A stretch of 64,000 bases of DNA. Source: Veillonella_A intestinalis. GTDB lineage: Bacteria > Bacillota > Negativicutes > Veillonellales > Veillonellaceae. A program made the translations under genes and the position numbers. The DNA lies in contig NZ_CALPCB010000004.1 of assembly GCF_943192895.1 (NCBI RefSeq), positions 1 through 64,000 of the forward strand. The letters are read 5' to 3'. Shown here one piece after another: positions 53,382 to 62,451 of the stretch; the first letter of the stretch is position 1; every line of letters starts with the position of its first letter. Below the pieces are notes generated by a model. That model made no database searches. It saw nothing but the letters and a program-made list of their open reading frames with translations, and was not told where the DNA came from.

Positions 53382-54056
53382 TTAGTTTTTGTTAATCTCC
53401 TTTAAACTCTCCACCACATCCTCTGTTGTTTTAGCGATATATTTAGCGCCCAGCGCCCTTAGTACATTTTCATCTCTAAATCCCCAAGTGACGGCGATAG
53501 GGATTAGTCCAGAGTTTTTAGCAGTAGCTAGATCGACTTCGGAATCACCAATATAGATAGCTTCTTCTGGTGTACTTTGTAATGCTTCAAGGGCTGCTAG
53601 TACCATATCTGGTTCTGGCTTGCGTTTACGGTCTGGTGTTTCGCCAATGGCGACGGTAAAGTAATCTTTGAAGTATTGATTATTTAGGGCAGTAACCCCT
53701 TCTTGCACTTTATTTGATACGACGGCTAATTTATAGCCGTCGTTTTTTAATGTCTTTAATAATTCATAAATACCAGGATAGGGTGCTGTTTTATCGTTAC
53801 AATGGTCGGCATAATAGGTTTTGAACTCTTGTAGCATAATTGCTTTTTCATCTTCGCTAATAGGTGGATTCGTTGTAGGGACACTACGGTCTACTAATTT
53901 AGCTAAGCCATTGCCAACAAAACTGCGTATTTCATCGTAAGAACGGGTAGGATAGTTATGCTTGGTTAATACGTAATTCATAGTATCCATTAAATCATCT
54001 AGAGTATTTAAAATAGTGCCATCGCAATCAAAAATAACAGTTGTATATTGTTTCAT
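53382..54056 (-). CDS. Gph/PpaX-type HAD phosphatase
   Basis: A 224-residue subclass IA HAD hydrolase: motif I VIFDCDGTILNTLDDL, motif II VVSNK, motif III with Lys in GETPDRKRKPEPD, motif IV YIGDSEVDLATAKNSG. Family members split phosphoglycolate or pyrophosphate. The start at 54056 has AGGAGATAT upstream on the minus strand. It is convergent with the O-antigen ligase gene and divergent from the GH2-like gene. Confidence 0.9.
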   Translation of the reverse strand: MKQYTTVIFDCDGTILNTLDDLMDTMNYVLTKHNYPTRSYDEIRSFVGNGLAKLVDRSVPTTNPPISEDEKAIMLQEFKTYYADHCNDKTAPYPGIYELLKTLKNDGYKLAVVSNKVQEGVTALNNQYFKDYFTVAIGETPDRKRKPEPDMVLAALEALQSTPEEAIYIGDSEVDLATAKNSGLIPIAVTWGFRDENVLRALGAKYIAKTTEDVVESLKEINKN

Positions 54057-54208
54057 GAAATATATCTCCTCTTTTTTTCAAAATTAAGTGTATTTCTTTT
54101 AGTATAGGTGAAAAAATGTACACTGTAAACAGAATTTCCTTCATAATTCAATTGAATAAGTATGGCTATTTAGTATATACTTATAAGAGAACATAGGAGG
54201 AGTCTTTG

Positions 54209-55903
54209 ATGAGTACGATGGAATTATTGCAGCCTGTAGACAACGCATTTCGTGACTCGTTTGATTTGCGTGGCAACTGGTTTTTTGCCTTTGATAAAAC
54301 GAAGGATAAAACCTATGAAACTGGTGTAGCACGGCAAATGTCGGTGCCAGTTCCGGCGGCGTTGCAGGATTTATTTGTAAGTCCTGAAGAACGTACCTAC
54401 TGCGGTACCATGTGGTATGAGCGCAGTGTATTTGTACCAAAACGATGGTTAGGCTCAGATGTATTTTTGCGTTTTGATGGCATTGGCAATCGAGCTGTTG
54501 TGTATGTGAACGGCATGGAGGCTGGGCGCCATGAAGGAGCCTTTGTTACCACTGTGTTGAATGTGACACGTCAACTTCGTTATGGTGAAGATAATCGAAT
54601 TGTTGTAAAAGTAAATAATGAATTGTCTAATTATTCATTACCAGCTGGTCAGGTTATTACGTCACCAAAGGGGCGTCGAGTTAATCAGCCTAATTTTGAA
54701 TATGAAGCCCCAAGTGGTATTTATGGAAATGTTACTCTATATACAGTGCCTACTACACGATTAACTGATGTGGCGGTGCAAACATTGGAACTTTCTGCTG
54801 AGCAGGCAGTTGTTCAATATATGGCACATGTGCAAGGCAATTGTCTTGTGACAGCTACTTTGCGTGATCGCGAAGGGCGTATTGTAGCTACTGGTGTTGG
54901 TGGTAATGCAAAACTTGTTGTTGAAAAACCTCATATTTGGTCAATTGGTGAAGGGTATTTATATACCTTAGAATTAGAAGTGAGTCGACTTGGTAAGCAG
55001 CATGATATGTATGCTTTGCGTATAGGTATTCGTACTGTATCTATTGAATCTGGCAATGTTAACTTAAATGGAACTGTCATTCGTTTGAAAGGACAGCAGT
55101 TTATAGGAACAGGTAATCAGCTCACAGCCAATCCAATTCAAGCTAAACAGCAATTACTTCAAATCTTAGCGACTGGCGGTAACTGTATTTTTAGTAATGG
55201 TCAACCATTGGCGCCTGAAGTTTTACAATTGGCTGATGAATGCGGTGTACTGGTAGTGGCTGAAATGCCAGCAGCTGGTTTACAAGCAAAAGATCTACAG
55301 GCGGGCGAAGCTAATTTCAGTAAAAGTGATATTAAATCTCGATTGTTAGATACTCATAAAGACACGATAAACTCTTTAATTACCCGTGATAAGAATCATC
55401 CATCCATTGTTAGTTGGTCTTTATTATATAATCCATTAACAATGATGAAAGATGATGAGCTTTATTATAAAGAAATTGCAGAGGCTGCGCTTCAAAGTGA
55501 TTGGGAACACCGTCCGTTAACTTTGACATTTAATCAACCATTAAGTCAGATTTGGGCTGGTAATTTAAATTCGTACTCTTTATTATTACTAAGCACTTGG
55601 TCAAATCAATGGCAAATGGATGGGGAAATTTTGCAAAGTTTGATGTATAAAGAATTAGTTGATTGGCAAGCGAAACAACCTGAAAAGGCCATAGTTGTTT
55701 TAGTAGGCTCAGACAATCAAGTGGGATACTTCAGTGCAGGTGGCATTGGAACTACAATGGCTTCGTATGTATCGCATAGAGAAGAGTCAGAGAAAGTGAA
55801 AGCTATTTTGGATATGCTAAGCTCTATGCCTAATGTGCAGGGGCAATTCTTACAAAATGGAGTAAGAGGATTAGAGGGCGTTGTAGCGGAGCGTTGGAAG
55901 TAA
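54209..55903 (+). CDS. GH2-family beta-glucuronidase-like protein lacking both catalytic glutamates
   Basis: A 564-residue protein with the three-domain GH2 layout: sugar-binding jelly roll (about residues 10-180, with FDLRGNWFFAFDK and APSGIYGNVTLYT), immunoglobulin-like domain (about 185-275) and TIM barrel (about 280-564). In GH2 beta-glucuronidases the acid/base Glu lies in RDKNHPSVVMWS..NEP; here residues 393-409 keep RDKNHPSIVSWS but end LLYNP, with Asn408 in place of Glu. The nucleophile block (TEYG) is replaced by LVGS near residues 498-501. No signal peptide is seen, so it is cytosolic. Hydrolysis is unlikely; sugar binding or a structural role is possible. ATG at 54209, 8 bases after AGGAGG. 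Confidence 0.85.
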   Translation: MSTMELLQPVDNAFRDSFDLRGNWFFAFDKTKDKTYETGVARQMSVPVPAALQDLFVSPEERTYCGTMWYERSVFVPKRWLGSDVFLRFDGIGNRAVVYVNGMEAGRHEGAFVTTVLNVTRQLRYGEDNRIVVKVNNELSNYSLPAGQVITSPKGRRVNQPNFEYEAPSGIYGNVTLYTVPTTRLTDVAVQTLELSAEQAVVQYMAHVQGNCLVTATLRDREGRIVATGVGGNAKLVVEKPHIWSIGEGYLYTLELEVSRLGKQHDMYALRIGIRTVSIESGNVNLNGTVIRLKGQQFIGTGNQLTANPIQAKQQLLQILATGGNCIFSNGQPLAPEVLQLADECGVLVVAEMPAAGLQAKDLQAGEANFSKSDIKSRLLDTHKDTINSLITRDKNHPSIVSWSLLYNPLTMMKDDELYYKEIAEAALQSDWEHRPLTLTFNQPLSQIWAGNLNSYSLLLLSTWSNQWQMDGEILQSLMYKELVDWQAKQPEKAIVVLVGSDNQVGYFSAGGIGTTMASYVSHREESEKVKAILDMLSSMPNVQGQFLQNGVRGLEGVVAERWK

Positions 55904-55923
55904 GTTTTTTGAAGATGATGAGA

Positions 55924-55958
55924 GGAGAGAGTATGACATTGAGTCAGCTCTCTCTTTT
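55924..55958 (+). terminator. terminator after the GH2-like gene
   Basis: AGAGAG (55926-55931) pairs with CTCTCT (55948-55953), followed by CTTTT. Confidence 0.65.
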
Positions 55959-55988
55959 AATTTAAAATAGTAGTTTGAGAGGGATATT

Positions 55989-57779
55989 GTGTTAAACAAG
56001 AATTTAAAATTAAGTAAAGTAAGTAAAGTAAGTATATATTTTCTTTGTATTATAGCGATTTCATTTGTGTGGCGCTTACTTATAGGGACTCCATTAATAA
56101 TTAGTAAAGTAGAACTTGGTGGAGCTGTTATAGTATTATATGGACTATTTCTGTTTAAATTTCATAAAAAAATTACCCTTATTAGTATTCTCATATCTTT
56201 TGTATTGGCATCTTTAATATTGTTGCGTTTATTTATAGGAGCTTCTTTAGAGACATCTTTTATAAAAGCACATTGGTCAGAAGGATTGATACTTAGTGGT
56301 GCGTTATTGCAAATTGTTTTTTTCTCTAAATTAACGAATGGATATTGGAGAAAAGTTCTCGTAAGTATTGTTAGTGTGGCTGTGTTTTTGCTTTTTATAC
56401 CGGTAACTATTTATTGGGGATATTGGGCAATTAGTAGCCAGTGGCTTCAAGCTGATATTATCTTAGCTATTTGTCAAACTAATTTGTCAGAGGCTAAAGC
56501 TTATTTGGAGTCACAGAGTTTAATAGCTTTGATTACCTGTTTAGGATTATTGTTTTTGGTATTATTTGCTTGTATATATTTTGTGAAAATATTATTTTCG
56601 GTAGAAACCATTAATATAAAAGAAAAGCCTAAGATTTGGTGTGCAGGGATTATTATATTATTTCTAGTGTCATTAGGTTTAAGTATTAAGGCGATTAAAG
56701 TTTCCGCGCCTTATATGCTATATCAATCAGTAAGGCAATCGTTAGGTGATTATGAGAGATTTAGTGAACTTAGACAGGTACGAGAAAATAAATTAAACTC
56801 ATTGACTGGTTTGACTATTCAAGAAAAAGATAAGGGTGTTTATGTGCTAGTTATTGGTGAGTCAGAGTCTCGTGATCATATGAGTCTTTATGGATATAAT
56901 AGAGAAACTACACCATGGTTAAAGGAATTTTCAAAGAATATGAATACGTTAGTATTTGATAATGCATATTCAAACCATACACATACTGTTCAAAGTCTTA
57001 CTTATGCACTTAGTGAGAAAAATCAATATAATGATATTTCACTAGAACAGGCTAATTCAATTATGGAAATTAGTAAGGCTGTTGGTATAAAAACATATTG
57101 GTTAAGTAATCAGGCAAAATATGGTGCGTGGGATACACCTATTGCAGAAATTGGTTCTACAGCTACTACACAAGTGTGGTTAAATGGTAATGGTGGTGAA
57201 GAGACTACTACAGTCTATTATGATGATAAACTAATTGAAGAAGTGGCTAGATTAAAGAGTATAGAAAATGGCTTGATTGTTATTCATGTAATGGGGAGTC
57301 ATGGTTCATATGAAGACCGTTTTCCCGCTACATTTAATAAGTTTTCAGGTAGTAAAGAAGATATTGACTCTTATGATAATAGTATATTGTTTAATGATTA
57401 TGTGTTATCACAAATTTATAAAGAAATTTCTCAAAATCCAAATTATAAAGCTATGATAATGATGTCTGATCATGGAGAAGATGTAGAGGGGAAGAACGCA
57501 CATGAGAGTAGTAAATTTACCTATTCTATGGCAAGGATACCATTAATAGTTAATTTTTCAGAGTCTTATATAAACGATAATCAACAGGTAATAAATACGT
57601 TAAAAAATCATCAACAAGCATATTGGACAAATGATTTATTGTATGATTTATTATTATCTATATTAGGTATTCAAGGTGCTCCAGTAGTTAATTCTAAATT
57701 AGATTTATCATCGCCAGAGTATGATAGAACCTTAGAAAATATTAGAACTCTTCATGGTAAAAAGAAGATAATAGAATAG
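55989..57779 (+). CDS. EptA-like phosphoethanolamine transferase
   Basis: A 596-residue inner-membrane enzyme. About five membrane helices (residues 10-240) precede a periplasmic sulfatase-fold domain (from about 280): VLVIGESESRDHMSLYGYNRETTPWL (metal and active site), the nucleophile Thr probably in SNHTHTVQSLTYALS, IHVMGSHGSYEDRFP, MSDHGEDVEGKNAHES. The family adds phosphoethanolamine to lipid A or core sugars, which lowers sensitivity to cationic peptides. The start codon is GTG at 55989 (GAGAGGGA ahead). It lies between the GH2-like gene and a shared terminator. Confidence 0.9.
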   Translation: MLNKNLKLSKVSKVSIYFLCIIAISFVWRLLIGTPLIISKVELGGAVIVLYGLFLFKFHKKITLISILISFVLASLILLRLFIGASLETSFIKAHWSEGLILSGALLQIVFFSKLTNGYWRKVLVSIVSVAVFLLFIPVTIYWGYWAISSQWLQADIILAICQTNLSEAKAYLESQSLIALITCLGLLFLVLFACIYFVKILFSVETINIKEKPKIWCAGIIILFLVSLGLSIKAIKVSAPYMLYQSVRQSLGDYERFSELRQVRENKLNSLTGLTIQEKDKGVYVLVIGESESRDHMSLYGYNRETTPWLKEFSKNMNTLVFDNAYSNHTHTVQSLTYALSEKNQYNDISLEQANSIMEISKAVGIKTYWLSNQAKYGAWDTPIAEIGSTATTQVWLNGNGGEETTTVYYDDKLIEEVARLKSIENGLIVIHVMGSHGSYEDRFPATFNKFSGSKEDIDSYDNSILFNDYVLSQIYKEISQNPNYKAMIMMSDHGEDVEGKNAHESSKFTYSMARIPLIVNFSESYINDNQQVINTLKNHQQAYWTNDLLYDLLLSILGIQGAPVVNSKLDLSSPEYDRTLENIRTLHGKKKIIE

Positions 57780-57783
57780 CAAT

Positions 57784-57815
57784 AAAAAACACTGCTTTTG
57801 CAGTGTTTTTTATTT
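57784..57815. terminator. bidirectional terminator, EptA-like gene and MurJ-like gene
   Basis: ACACTGC-TTTT-GCAGTGT at 57789-57806, with an A-run before and a T-run after, so it can end both converging transcripts. Confidence 0.9.
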
Positions 57816-57825
57816 TCTCTCTATT

Positions 57826-59397
57826 TTATTTTTCTTTTCCTCTAAAAAATTTCCCAATCAGAGGCATTCGTTCGCCGTCGTGACGGTTAAGACCTTTTAA
57901 GAGGACCATAATAATTACATAAATAACGCCACCGACCATGGCCGTAAGTGCCATAGCGAAAAATTGGTGTAAGATAGTCGCTAATGGTGGGTAGAGGAAG
58001 AACATAGCCACGCCCATGATAATAGCGCTGACAATATTTTTCCATAATAAAGAAAAGTCGAGGAAATAGCCGGTATACTTTTTGATCCAAATTAGATTTA
58101 ATAGGGCTGCAACGCCGATATCAGCGACGGTTGCGTAAGCAGCACCACTTATGCCTAGCCAAGGAATAGATGTTAAATTCCAGTTTAGAATTACTTTGCA
58201 AATCGCAGCTACGCCCATGTTAACAACTGGAATAGTAGGTTTTCCTAAACCTTGTAAAACGCCAGTTGTTACTTGGTGCATCCCTAAAAAGAAAATGGCA
58301 ATCGCTGTAATTTGTGTAGCTTCAGCGGCACGAGGCGCATTATAGATGATACTTACAACTGGTTCGGCAAGGACATAAAGCATCAATGTAAAAGGCACCG
58401 TGGACATGAAGGTAATTCGCATGGCCCCAGCAGTACGATAATATACCCCTTTAGCATCATCAACTGCTTTGGCATTAGAAATAGCAGGTACAATGCTTGT
58501 TGCTAAGGCAGCTGTAATAATTGTTGCCAAGTTGATAAGTGGCACAGCCATTCCTGTCAAATAACCGAATAGCTCTGTAGCTTGACTAGTTGAAAAACCA
58601 GCAACCTCTAAACGACGAGGTACAATGAATAAGTCTAGATTTGCCACCAATGGCAACATAAGACTCGCTAGTGAAATTGGAATGGCCAGTTTAATAAGTC
58701 GTTTTACAATAGAGCCAGATGACTCACCAGGTCCAGCGGGTTGTTTGTGGGCATCTTCTGGCGATTTTGGTAATTTGTAATAGTAGTACATGAGTACGAC
58801 TAAGGCACCAAAGGCACCAATACCTGCGCCAAGGCTAGCCCCACCAGCGGCAGCGCCTAACCCATAAGGTAATAATAGATAGGCAGCTCCTAGCATGACG
58901 ACAACGCGAAGCAATTGCTCAATAATTTGGCTCACCGCAGTAGGCGTCATTAATTGCCAGCCTTGTAAATACCCTCGATAGCATGAAATGAGGGTAACAA
59001 AGAAAATGGCTGGTGATAAAGCGAGTAAGGCTAAATAGGCACGATCATCAATAATATATCCTGATGAAATGAGCCAATCCGAACCAAACCACATTAAAAT
59101 ACTGAAAAATAGGCCCGTTGCAAATAGGAGATAGAACGAAAGTTTAAATACTTTTTGAGCTCCTTTATAGTCGAAGCGAGCTATTTTTTCAGCTGTTAAA
59201 ATTGAAATAGCAATCGGAATACCGGCACTAGATAGCTGTAGCGATAAGAGATAAATAGGAAAGGCCATTTGATAAATACCAATCCCTTCACCACCGAGAA
59301 CGCGCGACAAGAGAATCCAGTTAATACTGCCAATTGCTTTGACTACAAAGCCTGCAATCGTAAGAATAAGCGTGCCTTGTAAAAATCGGTTAACCAT
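57826..59397 (-). CDS. MOP-superfamily lipid flippase (MurJ/SpoVB type)
   Basis: A 523-residue inner-membrane protein with about 14 spans. The start FLQGTLILTIAGFVVKAIGSINWILLSRVLGGEGIGIYQMAFPIY is typical of SpoVB/YtgP-type polysaccharide exporters, which flip lipid-linked peptidoglycan or polysaccharide units. MurJ (lipid II flippase) function is possible; the family in Firmicutes overlaps with SpoVB. A charged loop near residue 215-230 (PEDAHKQPAGPGESSG) is an insertion. Upstream, a 285-base gap separates it from the next minus-strand gene's end. Confidence 0.88.
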   Translation of the reverse strand: MVNRFLQGTLILTIAGFVVKAIGSINWILLSRVLGGEGIGIYQMAFPIYLLSLQLSSAGIPIAISILTAEKIARFDYKGAQKVFKLSFYLLFATGLFFSILMWFGSDWLISSGYIIDDRAYLALLALSPAIFFVTLISCYRGYLQGWQLMTPTAVSQIIEQLLRVVVMLGAAYLLLPYGLGAAAGGASLGAGIGAFGALVVLMYYYYKLPKSPEDAHKQPAGPGESSGSIVKRLIKLAIPISLASLMLPLVANLDLFIVPRRLEVAGFSTSQATELFGYLTGMAVPLINLATIITAALATSIVPAISNAKAVDDAKGVYYRTAGAMRITFMSTVPFTLMLYVLAEPVVSIIYNAPRAAEATQITAIAIFFLGMHQVTTGVLQGLGKPTIPVVNMGVAAICKVILNWNLTSIPWLGISGAAYATVADIGVAALLNLIWIKKYTGYFLDFSLLWKNIVSAIIMGVAMFFLYPPLATILHQFFAMALTAMVGGVIYVIIMVLLKGLNRHDGERMPLIGKFFRGKEK

Positions 59398-59615
59398 TTA
59401 CTATACTCCCAACTTGATGTTCAGATAGTTTTGAAAAGAAAATAGGACTTATAAAGCCTATCAATAGTTAATTTTAACATAGATTCAGGTACTATGCATT
59501 AGTATTTTGAGAAAGAAAGGGGCTTTTTAAGAAAAGTTTACTAAATTTAGTCAAAGCTTTTTTTGAGGAATTCAAGAAAGTATACATATTAGTACATTAG
59601 TAAGATAATAAAATA

Positions 59616-59664
59616 AGAGGCTGAAATCAGTTGCTAGATGCATTTGATTTCAGCCTCTTTAATT
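59616..59664. terminator. terminator after the MFS gene (minus strand)
   Basis: A perfect 14-bp stem AGAGGCTGAAATCA (59616-59629) with 59645-59658; on the minus strand it is followed by TTATTTTATT. It sits 19 bases after the MFS gene's stop. The rest of 59398-59682 holds the MurJ-like gene's promoter region and no gene. Confidence 0.85.
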
Positions 59665-59682
59665 ATTTTATAGTTATAACAG

Positions 59683-60999
59683 TTACGCAGTTACTCCTTG
59701 ATGCTCTTCAGTCGCAGAATTTGTTGTTTCAGCCGTTTGAGCTGTTACGGCTACTACGGTGTCTGCTTCAAAGTGGCGATCTTTGGTATATACTTTTAGT
59801 GCAATGGCAATGATTAAGTTAATTACAAAGAGGACACTAAACACATAGAGTGGACCGCTATAGCTATGGGTACTTTCACGAAGAAAAGATACTAAGGTAG
59901 GCCCTGCAATACCCGCCATTCCCCAAGCTGTGAGAATACGACCGTGAATAGCGCTTAATTGTTTAGTACCAAATAAATCACTTAAGTAAGCAGGCATACA
60001 AGCAAAGCCGCCACCGTAGCAAGTAATAATAGCAAATACTAAAATCTGGAAGATAAAGGCTGTTGTTGTATTAGCAAGGGCCAGAAACGCTAAAATTTCT
60101 ATGGCAAAGAATAGCATATAGGTGAAAGGTCGACCTAAATAGTCTGACACAGTTGACCAGACGATGCGCCCTAGACCATTGAGAAGGCCAATAATACCCA
60201 CCATAGAGGCAGCCTCATTGGCAGTCATGCCTACAATTTCTTGAGCCATTGGCGAAGCCACTGCTAGTAAGCCAATGCCACAGGTAATGTTAATGAAGAA
60301 AATCCACCATAAAGCAGAGAATTGCCAAGTACGCATTGCTTCATGGGCGTTTAATCCACGGTTTAATACCTGTGTTGTACGATCTGTTAGTTTACGCTCG
60401 TTTGTTGTTGATTCGGCATTGTTAGTTCCTATTGTATTAGCTGGTGGTTTTAAATATAGGGAAGAAGCAATCATAACGATAATATAGGTGACACCAAGGA
60501 TTTGAAAGGTTTCCACTAAGCCATAGTGAGTGGTTAGCCATTGCATTAATGGTCCTGCAATTAATGAAGCAAAGCCAAAACCCATGATAGCCAGACCGGT
60601 GGCGAAACCACGGTTGTGAGGAAAGTATTTTACTAAGGTAGATACAGGTGTAATATAACCTACGCCAAGACCGATGCCACCAATGAGACCATAGAAAATA
60701 TAGAGTAATGTAAGGTTTGCCTCATTAAGTGCATAGGCAGTGCCTAGCATGCCGATACCAAAGAAGATCGTACTAAGAAGACCACTCTTTTTTGGCCCCA
60801 TTTTTTCAGCAACATTACCTAGTAGACCAGCGGATAGGCCAAGAAATAGAATGGCTAAAGAGAAGGTCCAGGTTGTTTCTTTTAAGGACCATCCCATAGT
60901 TGTCATAATGGGGCGGGTTAAAACGCTCCAAGCATAGACACTGCCGATACAAATGTGGATTCCAATGGCTGAAAGAGCAATAAGCCAACGATTACGCAT
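59683..60999 (-). CDS. OFA-family MFS transporter (oxalate/formate antiporter-like)
   Basis: A 438-residue MFS protein with 12 spans. The start RNRWLIALSAIGIHICIGSVYAWSVLTRPI and FPHNRGFATGLAIMGFGFASLIAGPL are hallmarks of the OFA group, whose characterised member OxlT exchanges oxalate for formate; others carry monocarboxylates such as lactate or pyruvate. For a lactate-using organism a monocarboxylate is the natural guess. A loop between spans 6 and 7 (about residues 190-215) is charged and long; the tail is Thr/Glu-rich. The start has AGAAAGGATG ahead. A structured leader of about 165 bases precedes it. Confidence 0.88.
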   Translation of the reverse strand: MRNRWLIALSAIGIHICIGSVYAWSVLTRPIMTTMGWSLKETTWTFSLAILFLGLSAGLLGNVAEKMGPKKSGLLSTIFFGIGMLGTAYALNEANLTLLYIFYGLIGGIGLGVGYITPVSTLVKYFPHNRGFATGLAIMGFGFASLIAGPLMQWLTTHYGLVETFQILGVTYIIVMIASSLYLKPPANTIGTNNAESTTNERKLTDRTTQVLNRGLNAHEAMRTWQFSALWWIFFINITCGIGLLAVASPMAQEIVGMTANEAASMVGIIGLLNGLGRIVWSTVSDYLGRPFTYMLFFAIEILAFLALANTTTAFIFQILVFAIITCYGGGFACMPAYLSDLFGTKQLSAIHGRILTAWGMAGIAGPTLVSFLRESTHSYSGPLYVFSVLFVINLIIAIALKVYTKDRHFEADTVVAVTAQTAETTNSATEEHQGVTA

Positions 61000-61162
61000 A
61001 GAAAATCATCCTTTCTATAATGAAAAGGAGAGCTTGCGATCAATTGACAATGCAAAAGACCGCCTGAGCAATCTCCTGCCCAGACGGTCGGCGTTTCAGC
61101 ACATACAATACATGTGGTCAATTCCACTAATCCGTCAGCATTATATGTGATTTCTTTTGTTG
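61000..61162 (-). ncRNA. structured 5' leader of the MFS gene with an internal terminator-like hairpin
   Basis: Transcribed from the promoter at 61168-61196 (minus). It contains a GC-rich hairpin GACCGTCTGGGC / GCTCAGGCGGTC (61058-61089) followed by TTTT on the minus strand. A small hairpin GTGG-AATTGA-CCAC lies upstream (61113-61126), and its loop AATTGAC (plus 61117-61123) is complementary to GTCAATT just after the terminator (plus 61042-61048). Two exclusive pairings are therefore possible, as in riboswitches or attenuators. It matches no riboswitch class that I can name. Confidence 0.55.
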
Positions 61163-61167
61163 AAGTC

Positions 61168-61196
61168 ATTATAACGGCTATAGGTCATATGGTCAA
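61168..61196 (-). promoter_or_regulatory. promoter of the MFS gene leader
   Basis: Minus strand TTGACC (61196-61191), a 17-base spacer and TATAAT (61173-61168). Confidence 0.8.
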
Positions 61197-61223
61197 TCTA
61201 TAAATTTAGATATTGTGTATGCG

Positions 61224-61269
61224 TAAAAAATATACCTGTTGCTCTCAAAGGGAAAGCAACAGGTATTTT
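61224..61269 (-). terminator. terminator of fba
   Basis: TACCTGTTGCT with AGCAACAGGTA (61233-61265), with a T-rich tract on the minus strand (complement of 61224-61230). The plus strand also has a weak T-run after it. Confidence 0.85.
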
Positions 61270-61351
61270 GCACTATAATAGTAGATTAAGAACAGAACTA
61301 TAATTATAGATGTGTAATAGTTTAGCTATAATTGTATAGTCTTGCTAATTT

Positions 61352-62281
61352 TTATAGTTTACCAGAAGAACCAAGTACATTTTTAATTTTATGTTGTACC
61401 ATGCCTTTAATTGCATCACGAGCTGGTCCTAAGTATTTACGAGGGTCAAATTCGGATGGATTATTAGTTAAGCATTCGCGAATGGAAGCAGTCATAGCTA
61501 AGCGAAGGTCAGTATCGATGTTAATTTTACATACGGACATACCCGCTGCTTTGCGAAGCATATCTTCAGGAACACCTTGAGCACCTGGAATATTGCCACC
61601 ATATTGATTGCATTTATCTACGAATTCAGGCAATACAGTAGAAGCACCATGTAATACGATAGGGAAGTTTGGTAATAATTTACCTACTTTTTCTAAACGT
61701 TCAAAGTCAAGATAAGGAGTGCCTTTGAATTTGTAAGCTCCATGGCTAGTCCCGATAGCAATAGCTAATGAATCGACACCAGTGCGTTCAACGAATTCGG
61801 CAGCTTGGTCTGGATCTGTAAAGATAGCATCTTTATCGCTTACATTTACATCATCTTCCACCCCAGCTAGACGACCTAATTCACCTTCTACAACGACGCC
61901 ATGAGCGTGGGCATATTCAACAACTTGTTTAGTTAAGGCTACATTTGTTTCAAAATCATGTTTAGAGCCATCAATCATAACGGAGGTAAAGCCGCCATCA
62001 ATACAGGATTTGCAAATTTCAAAATCTTCGCCATGATCTAAGTGAAGAGCAATTGGAAGTCCTGTGTCTTCTAAAGCAGCTTCTACTAATTTTACCAAGT
62101 AAATGTGTTTAGCGTATTTACGAGCACCAGCAGATACTTGAAGAATTAATGGAGATTGTTCTTCTTTGGCTGCATCAACGATACCTTGTACAATTTCCAT
62201 ATTATTTACGTTAAAGGCGCCAATGGCGTAACCGCCTTCATAGGCTTTTTTAAACATTTCAGTTGTTGAAACTAATGGCAT
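61352..62281 (-). CDS. fba: class II fructose-bisphosphate aldolase
   Basis: A 309-residue zinc aldolase of the FbaA/GatY group; splits fructose-1,6-bisphosphate in glycolysis and joins trioses in gluconeogenesis. Metal and substrate blocks: IALHLDHGEDFEICKSCIDGGFTSVMIDGS, VEGELGRLAGVEDD, AIAIGTSHGAYKF, IVLHGASTVL. The start at 62281 (MPLVSTTEMFKKAYEGGYAIGAFNVNN) follows GGAGGAAC on the minus strand. In an organism that grows on lactate it would act mainly in the gluconeogenic direction. Its promoter region is the 170-base gap to the pseudouridine synthase. Confidence 0.95.
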   Translation of the reverse strand: MPLVSTTEMFKKAYEGGYAIGAFNVNNMEIVQGIVDAAKEEQSPLILQVSAGARKYAKHIYLVKLVEAALEDTGLPIALHLDHGEDFEICKSCIDGGFTSVMIDGSKHDFETNVALTKQVVEYAHAHGVVVEGELGRLAGVEDDVNVSDKDAIFTDPDQAAEFVERTGVDSLAIAIGTSHGAYKFKGTPYLDFERLEKVGKLLPNFPIVLHGASTVLPEFVDKCNQYGGNIPGAQGVPEDMLRKAAGMSVCKINIDTDLRLAMTASIRECLTNNPSEFDPRKYLGPARDAIKGMVQHKIKNVLGSSGKL

Positions 62282-62451
62282 GATAGTTCCTCCTTGTAAA
62301 ACGGATTTCATAATAACTGATAACAAATGTCATACGTCAAGTTTAGTATAGCAAGAAGAACGGGAAAGGGCTACTATAATTTATGCATAGTTGAGGCTTT
62401 AACATACTTTATTTGTCATGTCTTTGGGGCAAAATATGACCCTGAATTAAT

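Noticed and set aside
60918..61169. Open frame of 83 codons on the minus strand with a Cys-rich stretch (CIVCAETPTVWAGDC)
   Set aside because: Its ATG overlaps the -10 box of the MFS promoter, so it would not be on the transcript, and its bases are better explained by the RNA hairpin.
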